Part shown: positions 35,504 to 47,112 of the stretch, one piece after another
Layout of the letters: the number at the start of each line of letters is the position of its first letter
How positions within the stretch are numbered: position 1 is the stretch's first letter
Position numbers and translations under genes: made by a program
Notes under the pieces: generated by a model
What the model was told of the DNA's origin: nothing
Seen by the model: only the letters and a program-made list of their open reading frames with translations
Databases searched by the model: none
Assembly (NCBI RefSeq): GCF_009664365.1
Contig: NZ_CP044310.1
Location: forward strand, 5,705,501 to 5,769,500
Source of the DNA: Paenibacillus xylanilyticus
GTDB lineage: Bacteria; Bacillota; Bacilli; Paenibacillales; Paenibacillaceae
Length of the DNA stretch: 64,000 bases
Direction of reading: 5' to 3'

Positions 35504-35965
35504 TCATTTACCGAGCAAAGATATTAACATCGCCTTTAACATTCTGGCACGAATTTGATCCCGGTAAGGAAGTTTGACCAATAAAATTTCTCTTGATACA
35601 GCTGCACGCATCAACCCGGCTTCCCTTTTACTCAGGAAACGTGCTTCTTCCAGCTGATAGATCAAGCCTTCGGCAGCTGTCTGTCCAATCTCATCCCCGA
35701 TGCTATGGTGCAGATGATTATGCAAAGCAGAGTGGGCCGGCAATTCAATCCGCTGTATGCGGACATAACCGCCACCACCACGTTTACTCTCGACCAAATA
35801 TCCTTTTTCAAGAGTAAAGCGTGTGCTTATTACATAGTTGATCTGGGATGGTACGCATGAGAATTGATCTGCAAGATCATTGCGCTGAATTTCAACCATT
35901 CCTTCGGGACTTTCATGCAAAATACTCTTCAGATATTGTTCGATAATATCAGAGATATTACGCAT
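35504..35965 (-). CDS. ctsR: Transcriptional repressor CtsR
   Basis: CtsR represses class III heat-shock genes (clp genes and its own operon). The start MRNISDIIEQYLKSIL at 35965 has GGAGGATGAG upstream and gives 153 aa; the frame is open 16 codons further. The winged helix-turn-helix (RNDLADQFSCVPSQINYVIS) and the Gly-rich wing (KRGGGGYVRI) that reads the heptad operator are intact. A CtsR operator and promoter lie at 36219-36271, about 250 nt upstream. Confidence 0.97.
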   Translation of the reverse strand: MRNISDIIEQYLKSILHESPEGMVEIQRNDLADQFSCVPSQINYVISTRFTLEKGYLVESKRGGGGYVRIQRIELPAHSALHNHLHHSIGDEIGQTAAEGLIYQLEEARFLSKREAGLMRAAVSREILLVKLPYRDQIRARMLKAMLISLLGK

Positions 35966-36218
35966 CCACTCATCCTCCACTGTCTGAAACGTTAAGTCAA
36001 TAAGGACCCACACGCCCCCACAGAGTACACCTTCTCAACCCATTTAACCAAACAGGGAAACGACGAATCTTGATTTCCAGTGGCTTATTCGGGAGAGCAA
36101 GGACGCACGAAGGTCCTCTTGGTACTGCCTCTTTCCGATGATATCCATTGTTCATGAAATGTGTCTCATCACCGGAATGTAGAAAGAAAGCTACGTAAGT
36201 ATTTAACCTTCAGTTGAC

Positions 36219-36235
36219 TTTGACTTTCTTTGACT
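36219..36235 (-). promoter_or_regulatory. CtsR operator
   Basis: On the minus strand AGTCAAA-GAA-AGTCAAA is an exact match to the known CtsR heptad direct repeat with a 3-nt spacer. A third partial heptad (AGTCAAC) follows. It lies just downstream of the -10, where binding would block transcription. Confidence 0.95.
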
Positions 36236-36243
36236 TTATATAC

Positions 36244-36271
36244 ATTATAGCATATTTTGTGGTTTTGCCAA
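36244..36271 (-). promoter_or_regulatory. Promoter of the ctsR operon
   Basis: -35 TTGGCA (36266-36271), 16-bp spacer, perfect -10 TATAAT (36244-36249). The 35966-36452 interval holds a leader of about 250 nt, the CtsR operator, this promoter, and the terminator of the next gene; no gene is seen. Confidence 0.8.
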
Positions 36272-36323
36272 GTGGGGTCACTATTCATTTTTTACGATTT
36301 TACACGAAATATTCCCCGGACAC

Positions 36324-36355
36324 AAAAAAACTTCTCCAAAAAAGCCGGAGAAGTT
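36324..36355 (-). terminator. Terminator of the Eis-like gene
   Basis: A perfect 9-bp stem (AACTTCTCC 36329-36337 with GGAGAAGTT 36347-36355) followed on the minus strand by TTTTTTT. Confidence 0.85.
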
Positions 36356-36452
36356 CATTTGTCTCACTGTAGCACTGTTTTTCTATTAATATGAAAAGGG
36401 AAGGCACCCAGTATGAAGTGGCTTCGGATATACTCTTAAACAACATTGAAAA

Positions 36453-37637
36453 TCAGAAGAAATCCATCAGGTAGGTTTGACGAATAGGGATCGCTTTTTC
36501 CAAAGCCTGAATATCCTCTTCCGAGCCTTGAATCCTGTCAATTCGGGCCATCTCAGCAGGTCTGCGATACCCCATCAACACTGCCGTGAGCGATTGGATG
36601 TTAAGTCTGATATGCTGCACAGGCTGATCTTCCGTCGTAAGCTCCCCCTTTTTCCAGATGGAAGCTGTTCCGTTCATAGCCACGTTCAATTCCCATACCC
36701 CTTCATTCCACGGAGCATGTGCATCTTCTACCTCAAGCTGAATCTGTACCGGAGAGTCTTGGCTTGCAAAAGGATACTGCGAAATGAACTGCTCCACACT
36801 AACGATTCTCGCCATAAAGTATGGGGTAACCTCCTGCTGAATGCGCGGACTATCCAGTTGAAAGGCCAGTGTATCGTTCGCAGGCGCTTTTAACGTCACT
36901 TCATCAATCATCGAGTCATGGTTGGCAATAAACATCCATAACCCTTGTCTTGCCTCTTCATTTAGATGAACCAACTCACCGATGGTAAATTTTCTTTCCT
37001 TAACCTCATAAAGAACGTAGCCTTGAGGCAGTCCTGCTTCATCATAGTAAACAGCCCGCTGGCTACCTTTCTTAGCATAAACTGAATTTTCCCACCAGGC
37101 ATCATTCCGGGTTAAGGTTCCGTTATAACGTTCTGCATACGTGTCATATACCTCTTTCAGCACCGAAAGCTCTGGATTGCCCCGCCGGAGAGTACCTGAA
37201 GTTGGCTTCTTCGCAGGTAATTGATCGGTAGACAGCTTGTAATTTTTAAACTCTACATAAGTCTCCCATCCATATTTCCGATAAAAAGCAAACGAGAACG
37301 GATGCAGGAAGGAAATACTTTGTTTATTCCGATTCATCTCTTCGAGTGCAGATTTAAGCAGCCCTGCTACCCAACCTTTGCGCCGGTATTCCGGCCATGT
37401 TGCCACACCTGCAATACCGCCCATCGCAAATGATCGACCTTGAATATAAGTTTGAAAAGGAATGATATGAAGCTTCGCTCCAACTTGTACATCCTCATAT
37501 ACTCCCAATACATTGTGTGAGTTGAACTCCTTACGGCGCTTTTCAACCTGTTCCTCGTTTAATTCAAACTGAAAAGCGTACTCCGAAAGCGTCATACATG
37601 CTTCAAAATCATCAGTGGTTAGTTTACGAATATCCAT
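36453..37637 (-). CDS. GNAT acetyltransferase of the Eis type
   Basis: A 394-aa protein starting MDIRKLTTDDFEACMTLSEYAF. Residues 1-150 form a GNAT domain with the acetyl-CoA loop VATWPEYRRKGWVAGLL (about 78-94). A Tyr in FAFYRKYGW (Tyr119) matches the general acid of Eis, and the protein ends in Phe (MDFF), as in Eis where the C-terminal carboxylate is catalytic. A second acetyltransferase-like fold and an SCP2-like C-terminal region follow. Eis proteins acetylate aminoglycosides or lysines; the substrate here is unknown. It stands alone between the ctsR operon and the rRNA operon. Confidence 0.88.
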   Translation of the reverse strand: MDIRKLTTDDFEACMTLSEYAFQFELNEEQVEKRRKEFNSHNVLGVYEDVQVGAKLHIIPFQTYIQGRSFAMGGIAGVATWPEYRRKGWVAGLLKSALEEMNRNKQSISFLHPFSFAFYRKYGWETYVEFKNYKLSTDQLPAKKPTSGTLRRGNPELSVLKEVYDTYAERYNGTLTRNDAWWENSVYAKKGSQRAVYYDEAGLPQGYVLYEVKERKFTIGELVHLNEEARQGLWMFIANHDSMIDEVTLKAPANDTLAFQLDSPRIQQEVTPYFMARIVSVEQFISQYPFASQDSPVQIQLEVEDAHAPWNEGVWELNVAMNGTASIWKKGELTTEDQPVQHIRLNIQSLTAVLMGYRRPAEMARIDRIQGSEEDIQALEKAIPIRQTYLMDFF

Positions 37638-37814
37638 ATCATCCTGCACCCCATTCTTCAGAATTGTAAGCAACTCAAATTGTGTCCTTAAATGTGATGT
37701 ATGTATCTTCTATGAGTGTGTCAGAGGCGTCGTACAAAGTCAAATAAGAGATGCTGACGCATCTCCGGGGATTCATATTTAGATGTGTAAAGTATAAGTA
37801 CAACGAAAAATAAA

Positions 37815-37852
37815 CAAATAAAAACCACCACCGAGATTCTTCGGCAGTGGTT
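37815..37852 (-). terminator. Terminator of the rRNA operon
   Basis: Arms 37841-37852 and 37823-37834 form a 12-bp stem with one wobble and one mismatch around 6 nt. They are followed on the minus strand by TTTTTATTTG, just after 5S rRNA. Confidence 0.85.
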
Positions 37853-37856
37853 CTTT

Positions 37857-37973
37857 GCTTGGCAGCGTCCTACTCTCCCAGGACCCTTCGGTCCAAGTAC
37901 CATCGGCGCTAGAGGGCTTAACGGTCGTGTTCGGGATGGGTACGTGTGGAACCCCTCCGCCATCGCCACCAAA
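37857..37973 (-). rRNA. rrf: 5S ribosomal RNA
   Basis: The minus strand reads TTTGGTGGCGATGGCGGAGG through GGGAGAGTAGGACGCTGCCA, the typical Bacillota 5S of about 117 nt. It lies about 185 bp after 23S and before the operon terminator. The ends are set by homology and are accurate to a few bases. Confidence 0.96.
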
Positions 37974-38156
37974 CGAGCATTTGTGTATCAAATGCGTTCG
38001 CGTTCCATTCGGTCCTACACATCGGTGTGGATGAATGGTTCAGCGTCTGTGGAACTGAAAATCATACACACATTGGAGTGTTGTACCGATTTTCATTTCA
38101 GAGATCATTCTCTGAAAACTAGATCCGAAACGAAACTTGCGACTAGAACCTGCGAT

Positions 38157-41082
<2,926 letters not shown>

Positions 41083-41283
41083 ATTCGCTCGTGTTCGAGC
41101 TGTCTCTTCCCTTGGTTTGCTTGCGCAAATCCAAAAGTCGTTCCATTCGATCACTCGCTCATACAGTATCACTAATATTTGAAACTTGTTTGTACACAAG
41201 TTCAGCTAAAAGGAATGTTCTAATTCGCAATTTTCGTTTCGATATCTAGTTTTCAAAGAACAAGCTAAATAGACGAAATTCTT

Positions 41284-41359
41284 TGGTGGAGCCAAGCGGG
41301 ATCGAACCGCTGACCTCCTGCTTGCAAGGCAGGCGCTCTCCCAGCTGAGCTATGGCCCC
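41284..41359 (-). tRNA. tRNA-Ala (anticodon UGC)
   Basis: A 76-nt cloverleaf starts GGGGCCATAGCTCAGCTGGG and has the anticodon loop CTTGCAAG and T-arm GGTTCGATCC; the CCA end is encoded. It lies in the 16S-23S spacer. No tRNA-Ile is present: only about 108 nt separate 16S and this tRNA, and the other 200 nt contains no cloverleaf. Confidence 0.97.
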
Positions 41360-41464
41360 TCAAATTCCATCAAAACTGAACAAATGGATAAGTAACGATG
41401 TTGCTATCGCAGGTTCAGTGAACCTGCGTATTTGAATGTTTCCGCTACGGGAAACGATTCTCCA

Positions 41465-43018
<1,554 letters not shown>

Positions 43019-43153
43019 AAGTATTGAAAAGAGCGATTAGCTCATTTTGAATCTGACGATTCGTTGTATATCATAAGTCACTTTCCATTTGTTCAGTTTT
43101 CAAGGAACTTGTTGTCCGTTTCTGTTGACCATTGTCAACCGGACAGGATATTT

Positions 43154-43183
43154 ATTTTATCATGTTAACCAACTAACTGTCAA
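43154..43183 (-). promoter_or_regulatory. rRNA operon promoter, proximal
   Basis: Perfect -35 TTGACA (43178-43183), 18-bp spacer with TG extension, -10 TAAAAT (43154-43159), about 135 bp upstream of 16S. The 43019-43534 interval holds two rrn promoters, the rrn leader and the promoter of the divergent oxidoreductase. Confidence 0.85.
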
Positions 43184-43244
43184 CACTCTTTTTCGTCATC
43201 ATTCAAACTCTTTCGACAATCACTCGTTTGAAGCGACAAGAAAT

Positions 43245-43273
43245 AATATACCATGTCTGAATTTAGATAGCAA
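43245..43273 (-). promoter_or_regulatory. rRNA operon promoter, distal
   Basis: -35 TTGCTA (43268-43273), 17-bp spacer, -10 TATATT (43245-43250). It lies about 90 bp upstream of the proximal promoter, like the P1-P2 pairs of Bacillus rRNA operons. Confidence 0.6.
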
Positions 43274-43387
43274 GCATTTTTTAATCTTTTTTTCAAAGAG
43301 CATTTAATATATATAAGCAGCCATAAACCTTTCTTCTCATTTTTAACAAGATGGACTTCACTTTATAACGCATACTAATGTAACGGT

Positions 43388-43417
43388 TTGATGTGAGTGA
43401 TCCAAAGCTTCTATAAT
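43388..43417 (+). promoter_or_regulatory. Promoter of the Moco oxidoreductase
   Basis: -35 TTGATG (43388-43393), 18-bp spacer, perfect -10 TATAAT (43412-43417) on the plus strand, about 115 bp before the start codon. Confidence 0.6.
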
Positions 43418-43534
43418 GAAGTATATACAATAAAGAGAAAGCAATGTCATAGCATCAGTTAATACGTTCTTTATTTTCACCGCTTACTACATAGGAAGAT
43501 TTACTGCTTATAACTTTATTTGAGGTGATCACTC

Positions 43535-44899
43535 TTGGAACAGTGGCTAAAAAAACTTCGCAAAGGGTATGGCAAGAAACTCGTGTCTCTCCACTTCTGG
43601 AATGCCTGGATCGTAGTTATTCTCGCCGTAACGGGACTTATGCTAGTCGGTGGATTCTGGCGTGAACTACTCGGTATTGGGCGCGTATGGCTAAAATGGC
43701 TGCATATTATTGTGGGATTGGCTATGTTAGCCCCTGTTGTTTATTACTTGATCCTGGCGAGTAAACACTGGAAACAGCTTCGGAACAAGCCTTGGCAAAA
43801 AGTAAATACGATTATCGTGCTTGTTCTGCTGATTGGTTGGTTAATCTCTGGCATTGTATTGTGGCAATTTAAAATCGCAGGACCAAAGTGGTCCAATGCA
43901 GCGTTACTAACTCATGATTTGTTAACCTGGCTGGGTCTGCCCTATATTATCTACCACTCCATTACCCGTACCAAATGGTTGAAAGATTCAACTCGCCGCA
44001 CGGTGAGTGCTACCACATCAACGAAAGACATCCGCGGTACTGCTGATTCATTGGGTACATCTGGAGAAAATACAGCTGCTGCTGCAATTTCAACTCCTAG
44101 ATCGGATCGTACCGCTGCGACAAAATCACCTGAGCAGCCCCAGAAACCCGAACCCGTGTATACACGGCGCGCGTTTATTCGGTCTGCTGTAGGTGTGGGA
44201 TTAGCCGTTACCCTCGGCCCTACCTTTGTCTCCTGGGTGGGACGCAATCTCAGTATCGATAACAGCATCGACAGTATGCTGGAGAACGACCCCAATCGGA
44301 TGAGTCCGCTGCCGCAACCTGCGGCTGCTTCTTCCCCTCCTATTGGAGGAGGAGCTGAAGGGCATTTCCGAGTGTACACGGTTACGCCCATCCCTTCCTT
44401 TTCGAATGAGAATTGGTCATTCCGGATTGATGGGCTTGTCGAACGGGCACAGGTCTGGAATTGGGAACAGTTCGTTAAGCTCGCGCGCACTGTACAGGTC
44501 AGTGATTTCCATTGTGTAACGGGCTGGTCCGTATACAAAAATACCTGGGAAGGCATTCCCCTTAAACATCTGCTAACCCAAGCTGGAGTGAAGCCCGGTG
44601 CGCACAGTGTCAAGTTTTACTCTGGAGATGGGGTATACACGGATGCCATTACGATGGATCAAGCACAGATGGATGATATCATGGTGGCTGTCATGCATGA
44701 CGGCAAACCCATCCCGGCAGATCTCGGGGGTCCGGTACGACTTGTCATTCCCCAGATGTATGCCTATAAGTCGGTAAAATGGTTGAATCGCATTGAACTC
44801 ATCGACAGCGAACATATTGGTTACTGGGAGGAACGAGGATATGACAAGGATGCGTGGCTTACTGGCGCAGCCCAGCGCATTCCCAATATCAGTTCCTAA
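43535..44899 (+). CDS. Cytochrome b / molybdopterin oxidoreductase fusion with internal Tat motif
   Basis: A 454-aa protein starts at TTG 43535 with GAGGTGAT upstream. Residues 15-145 have four hydrophobic helices with His 20, 57, 127 and 141, a cytochrome b561-like pattern that could hold two hemes. A low-complexity linker (150-207) leads to TRRAFIRS (Arg 211 and 212) and a fifth hydrophobic helix (217-235), a twin-arginine signal in mid-protein. Residues about 277-450 form a sulfite-oxidase/MsrP-type molybdopterin domain with the Mo-ligand Cys 327 in DFHCVTGWSVYKN. The whole resembles MsrQ and MsrP fused in one chain. Substrate is unknown; repair of oxidised methionine outside the membrane is one possibility. 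Confidence 0.9.
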   Translation: MEQWLKKLRKGYGKKLVSLHFWNAWIVVILAVTGLMLVGGFWRELLGIGRVWLKWLHIIVGLAMLAPVVYYLILASKHWKQLRNKPWQKVNTIIVLVLLIGWLISGIVLWQFKIAGPKWSNAALLTHDLLTWLGLPYIIYHSITRTKWLKDSTRRTVSATTSTKDIRGTADSLGTSGENTAAAAISTPRSDRTAATKSPEQPQKPEPVYTRRAFIRSAVGVGLAVTLGPTFVSWVGRNLSIDNSIDSMLENDPNRMSPLPQPAAASSPPIGGGAEGHFRVYTVTPIPSFSNENWSFRIDGLVERAQVWNWEQFVKLARTVQVSDFHCVTGWSVYKNTWEGIPLKHLLTQAGVKPGAHSVKFYSGDGVYTDAITMDQAQMDDIMVAVMHDGKPIPADLGGPVRLVIPQMYAYKSVKWLNRIELIDSEHIGYWEERGYDKDAWLTGAAQRIPNISS

Positions 44900-44960
44900 C
44901 GTTTCACCTCCAACGATGTAGAGTCTATGAATTGAAAAACATCCTACAGACGCATAGCAA

Positions 44961-44998
44961 AAACCCCCGATCCAACTAATGTGGCTAATCGGGGGTTT
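44961..44998. terminator. Bidirectional terminator between the oxidoreductase and ligA
   Basis: An 11-bp perfect stem (AAACCCCCGAT 44961-44971 with ATCGGGGGTTT 44988-44998) with inner CCA/TGG pairing. It has A-runs on one side and T-runs on the other, serving the convergent genes. Confidence 0.9.
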
Positions 44999-45019
44999 CT
45001 TCATTTCCTAGCTTATAAG

Positions 45020-47038
45020 TTAGCCCTGCTGATTCAAAAGACGAACGAGTTCATCCTCATCCTCAATGGTTGGGATGCCCAGATCATGCGCTTTGGCCAG
45101 CTTGCTGCCCGCCTTCTCTCCAGCAATGACAAGATCTGTCTTTTTCGAGACACTGCCAGTGACTTTCGCTCCGAGCGCTTCCAGTCTTTGCGTTGCCTCG
45201 TCACGTGTCAGTTGATGCAGTGTTCCGGTCAGCACGACCGTTTTACCACTAAAGAAGGAGTCTTCGACGATCACTGCTGGTGCCTCAGGTGCCTGTGCTT
45301 TCACGCCCAATTCCAGCATCTTTTCGATGGCAGCCTGGGTAAACGGATCTGCGAAGAACGTTACAATACTCTCTGCGACAATGCCGCCTACGTCTGGAAG
45401 TTCAACAAGTTCTTCCACGGTTGCATTCATAATAGCGTGCAGATCTCGATAATGGTCGGCCAGCATACGAGTCGTTGATTTACCTGTATTCGGAATGCCC
45501 AGCGCGTACAGGAACGATGCAAGGTCACGATCCTTACTATGCTCCAGCGCAGCAAGAAGGTTATTGGCTTTCTTTTCACCAAACCGCTCCAGCTTCACCA
45601 GATCATCAAATTGCAATGTATACAGATCAGCAGGCTCACGCACACTGAGCTCATCATACAGCTGAATCGCTGTCTTTTCACTGAATGTCTCAATATCCAT
45701 GGCATCACGGGAAGCAAAATGGGAGATTCGGGCCACAGTCTGCGGTTTACAAGCCAATTTGTTATTGCAGAACAGATGCGCTCCGCGCTGCTCCAGTGGG
45801 AATCCGCAAGCCGGACACTGCTCTGGATATATGATCTCTTCCCCATCACTCTCTTCCGTCACTTTACCCAGGATTTCAGGGATGACGTCATTGGAGCGGC
45901 GGATAAAGACACGCGTGCCCAAGGCAAACTTCAGATTTTTACGCTCAATATCGCCCACATTGTTCAATGTACAGTTCGAAACCGTTACTCCCGCCAGTTC
46001 GACCGGTTCCACACGTGCCAGCGGAGTTACTTTGCCGGTACGGCCCACATTCCAATCCACGGATTTGAGTACAGTAGTGGTCTCTTCTGCTTCGAACTTG
46101 TAGGCTACAGCCCAACGTGGGAACTTGTCCGTATAACCCAGCACTTCACGAGTGCGCATGTCGGTGATTTTGATAACGGCCCCATCAATCAGGTAGTCCA
46201 GCTGTCCCCGATTCTCCTGAATGGCGGCAAGCTGTTCCATCACATCATCAAATTCATGGAAGTACGTAATCGACGGGTTCACTTTGAAACGGTTCTCACG
46301 CAGAAAATCCATCATCTCTTGATGATTGGCAAATTCAATGTCATCCGAGTATCCTACATTGTAAAAATAGGCATTGAGTCTGCGCTCGGCCGTCGTTTTC
46401 GGATTCAGGTTGCGCAGGGCTCCGGCTGCTGCGTTACGAGCGTTTTTAAGTGGCTCTGCTGCTGTTTCATTGTACCGGTTCAGAACGGATAGATTCATGA
46501 TGCCTTCGCCTTGTACTTCAATTGTACCGTCGGTATACGGAATTCGGAGCGGGACGGATTTGATCGTTCTAACCTGAGCCAAAATCCCTTCGCCAACCGT
46601 TCCGTTCCCGCGAGTAGAAGCCTGTACCAATTCACCATTAGTGTATGTCAGGTTCAAGGTGAGCCCATCAAACTTCAACTCAATAACGTAGCCAGGTTCC
46701 GGTAAAGGGTTGCCTGGATTTTTACTGTTGTAGTCATTCACGAGCTTCAGTACACGAGTATTCCAGCTCCGCAGCTGCTCAATGTTTTGGGCTTTATCCA
46801 AGCTCCACAATGGAGACAGATGGCGATGTGGGGTAAACCCCTTCAGCAGTTCGCCACCGACACGCTGGGTTGGAGAATCAGGCAAAACCATCCCGCTCTC
46901 CTGTTCCAGGGTAACCAGTTCGTCATACAGGAGATCATATTCCTTGTCACTGATCTGCGGCTGATCCATCGTGTAGTACTGATAATTATGCTGGTTCAGC
47001 TCGGTAACGAGTTGCTCCATCCGGTGCATCGGGTCCAT
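45020..47038 (-). CDS. ligA: NAD-dependent DNA ligase with altered nucleotide-site motifs
   Basis: LigA seals nicks using NAD+. The 672-aa protein has domain Ia (YQYYTMDQPQISDKEYD), the adenylation Lys 122 in ELKFDG, OB-fold, the Cys4 zinc finger (CPACG ... FCNNKLAC), HhH repeats and a C-terminal BRCT (GKTVVLTGTLHQLTRDEA). Several near-invariant residues differ: TRGNG (Asn 145) for TRGDG, GEG (Gly 151) for GED, and EVQGE (Gln 176) for EVRGE. All were checked on the DNA. The key Lys, Asp and Glu remain, so it is probably active. It lies 74 bp after pcrA. It could be a divergent second ligase. Confidence 0.93.
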   Translation of the reverse strand: MDPMHRMEQLVTELNQHNYQYYTMDQPQISDKEYDLLYDELVTLEQESGMVLPDSPTQRVGGELLKGFTPHRHLSPLWSLDKAQNIEQLRSWNTRVLKLVNDYNSKNPGNPLPEPGYVIELKFDGLTLNLTYTNGELVQASTRGNGTVGEGILAQVRTIKSVPLRIPYTDGTIEVQGEGIMNLSVLNRYNETAAEPLKNARNAAAGALRNLNPKTTAERRLNAYFYNVGYSDDIEFANHQEMMDFLRENRFKVNPSITYFHEFDDVMEQLAAIQENRGQLDYLIDGAVIKITDMRTREVLGYTDKFPRWAVAYKFEAEETTTVLKSVDWNVGRTGKVTPLARVEPVELAGVTVSNCTLNNVGDIERKNLKFALGTRVFIRRSNDVIPEILGKVTEESDGEEIIYPEQCPACGFPLEQRGAHLFCNNKLACKPQTVARISHFASRDAMDIETFSEKTAIQLYDELSVREPADLYTLQFDDLVKLERFGEKKANNLLAALEHSKDRDLASFLYALGIPNTGKSTTRMLADHYRDLHAIMNATVEELVELPDVGGIVAESIVTFFADPFTQAAIEKMLELGVKAQAPEAPAVIVEDSFFSGKTVVLTGTLHQLTRDEATQRLEALGAKVTGSVSKKTDLVIAGEKAGSKLAKAHDLGIPTIEDEDELVRLLNQQG

Positions 47039-47072
47039 ACAGGGCCATCCCTCCGTTAATTTAATCTATGTA

Positions 47073-47104
47073 GAACGAACGTCTGAGCAACTCAGCGTTC
47101 GTTC
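47073..47104 (-). other. Hairpin between pcrA and ligA
   Basis: GAACGAACG-T-CTGAG (47073-47087) pairs with CTCAGCGTTCGTTC (47091-47104): 14 bp with a single bulge and a 3-nt loop. No U-tract follows on the minus strand, so it may modulate readthrough or RNA stability. Confidence 0.6.
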
Positions 47105-47112
47105 GTAAACAA

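Noticed and set aside
35966..36218. Possible T-box in the ctsR leader
   Set aside because: The required TGGNACCGCG-like core is missing and no terminator hairpin with U-tract follows.
37748..37765. Perfect GAGATGC-TGAC-GCATCTC hairpin upstream of the Eis-like gene
   Set aside because: Short and not followed by a U-tract, and there is no clear promoter around it to assign a role.
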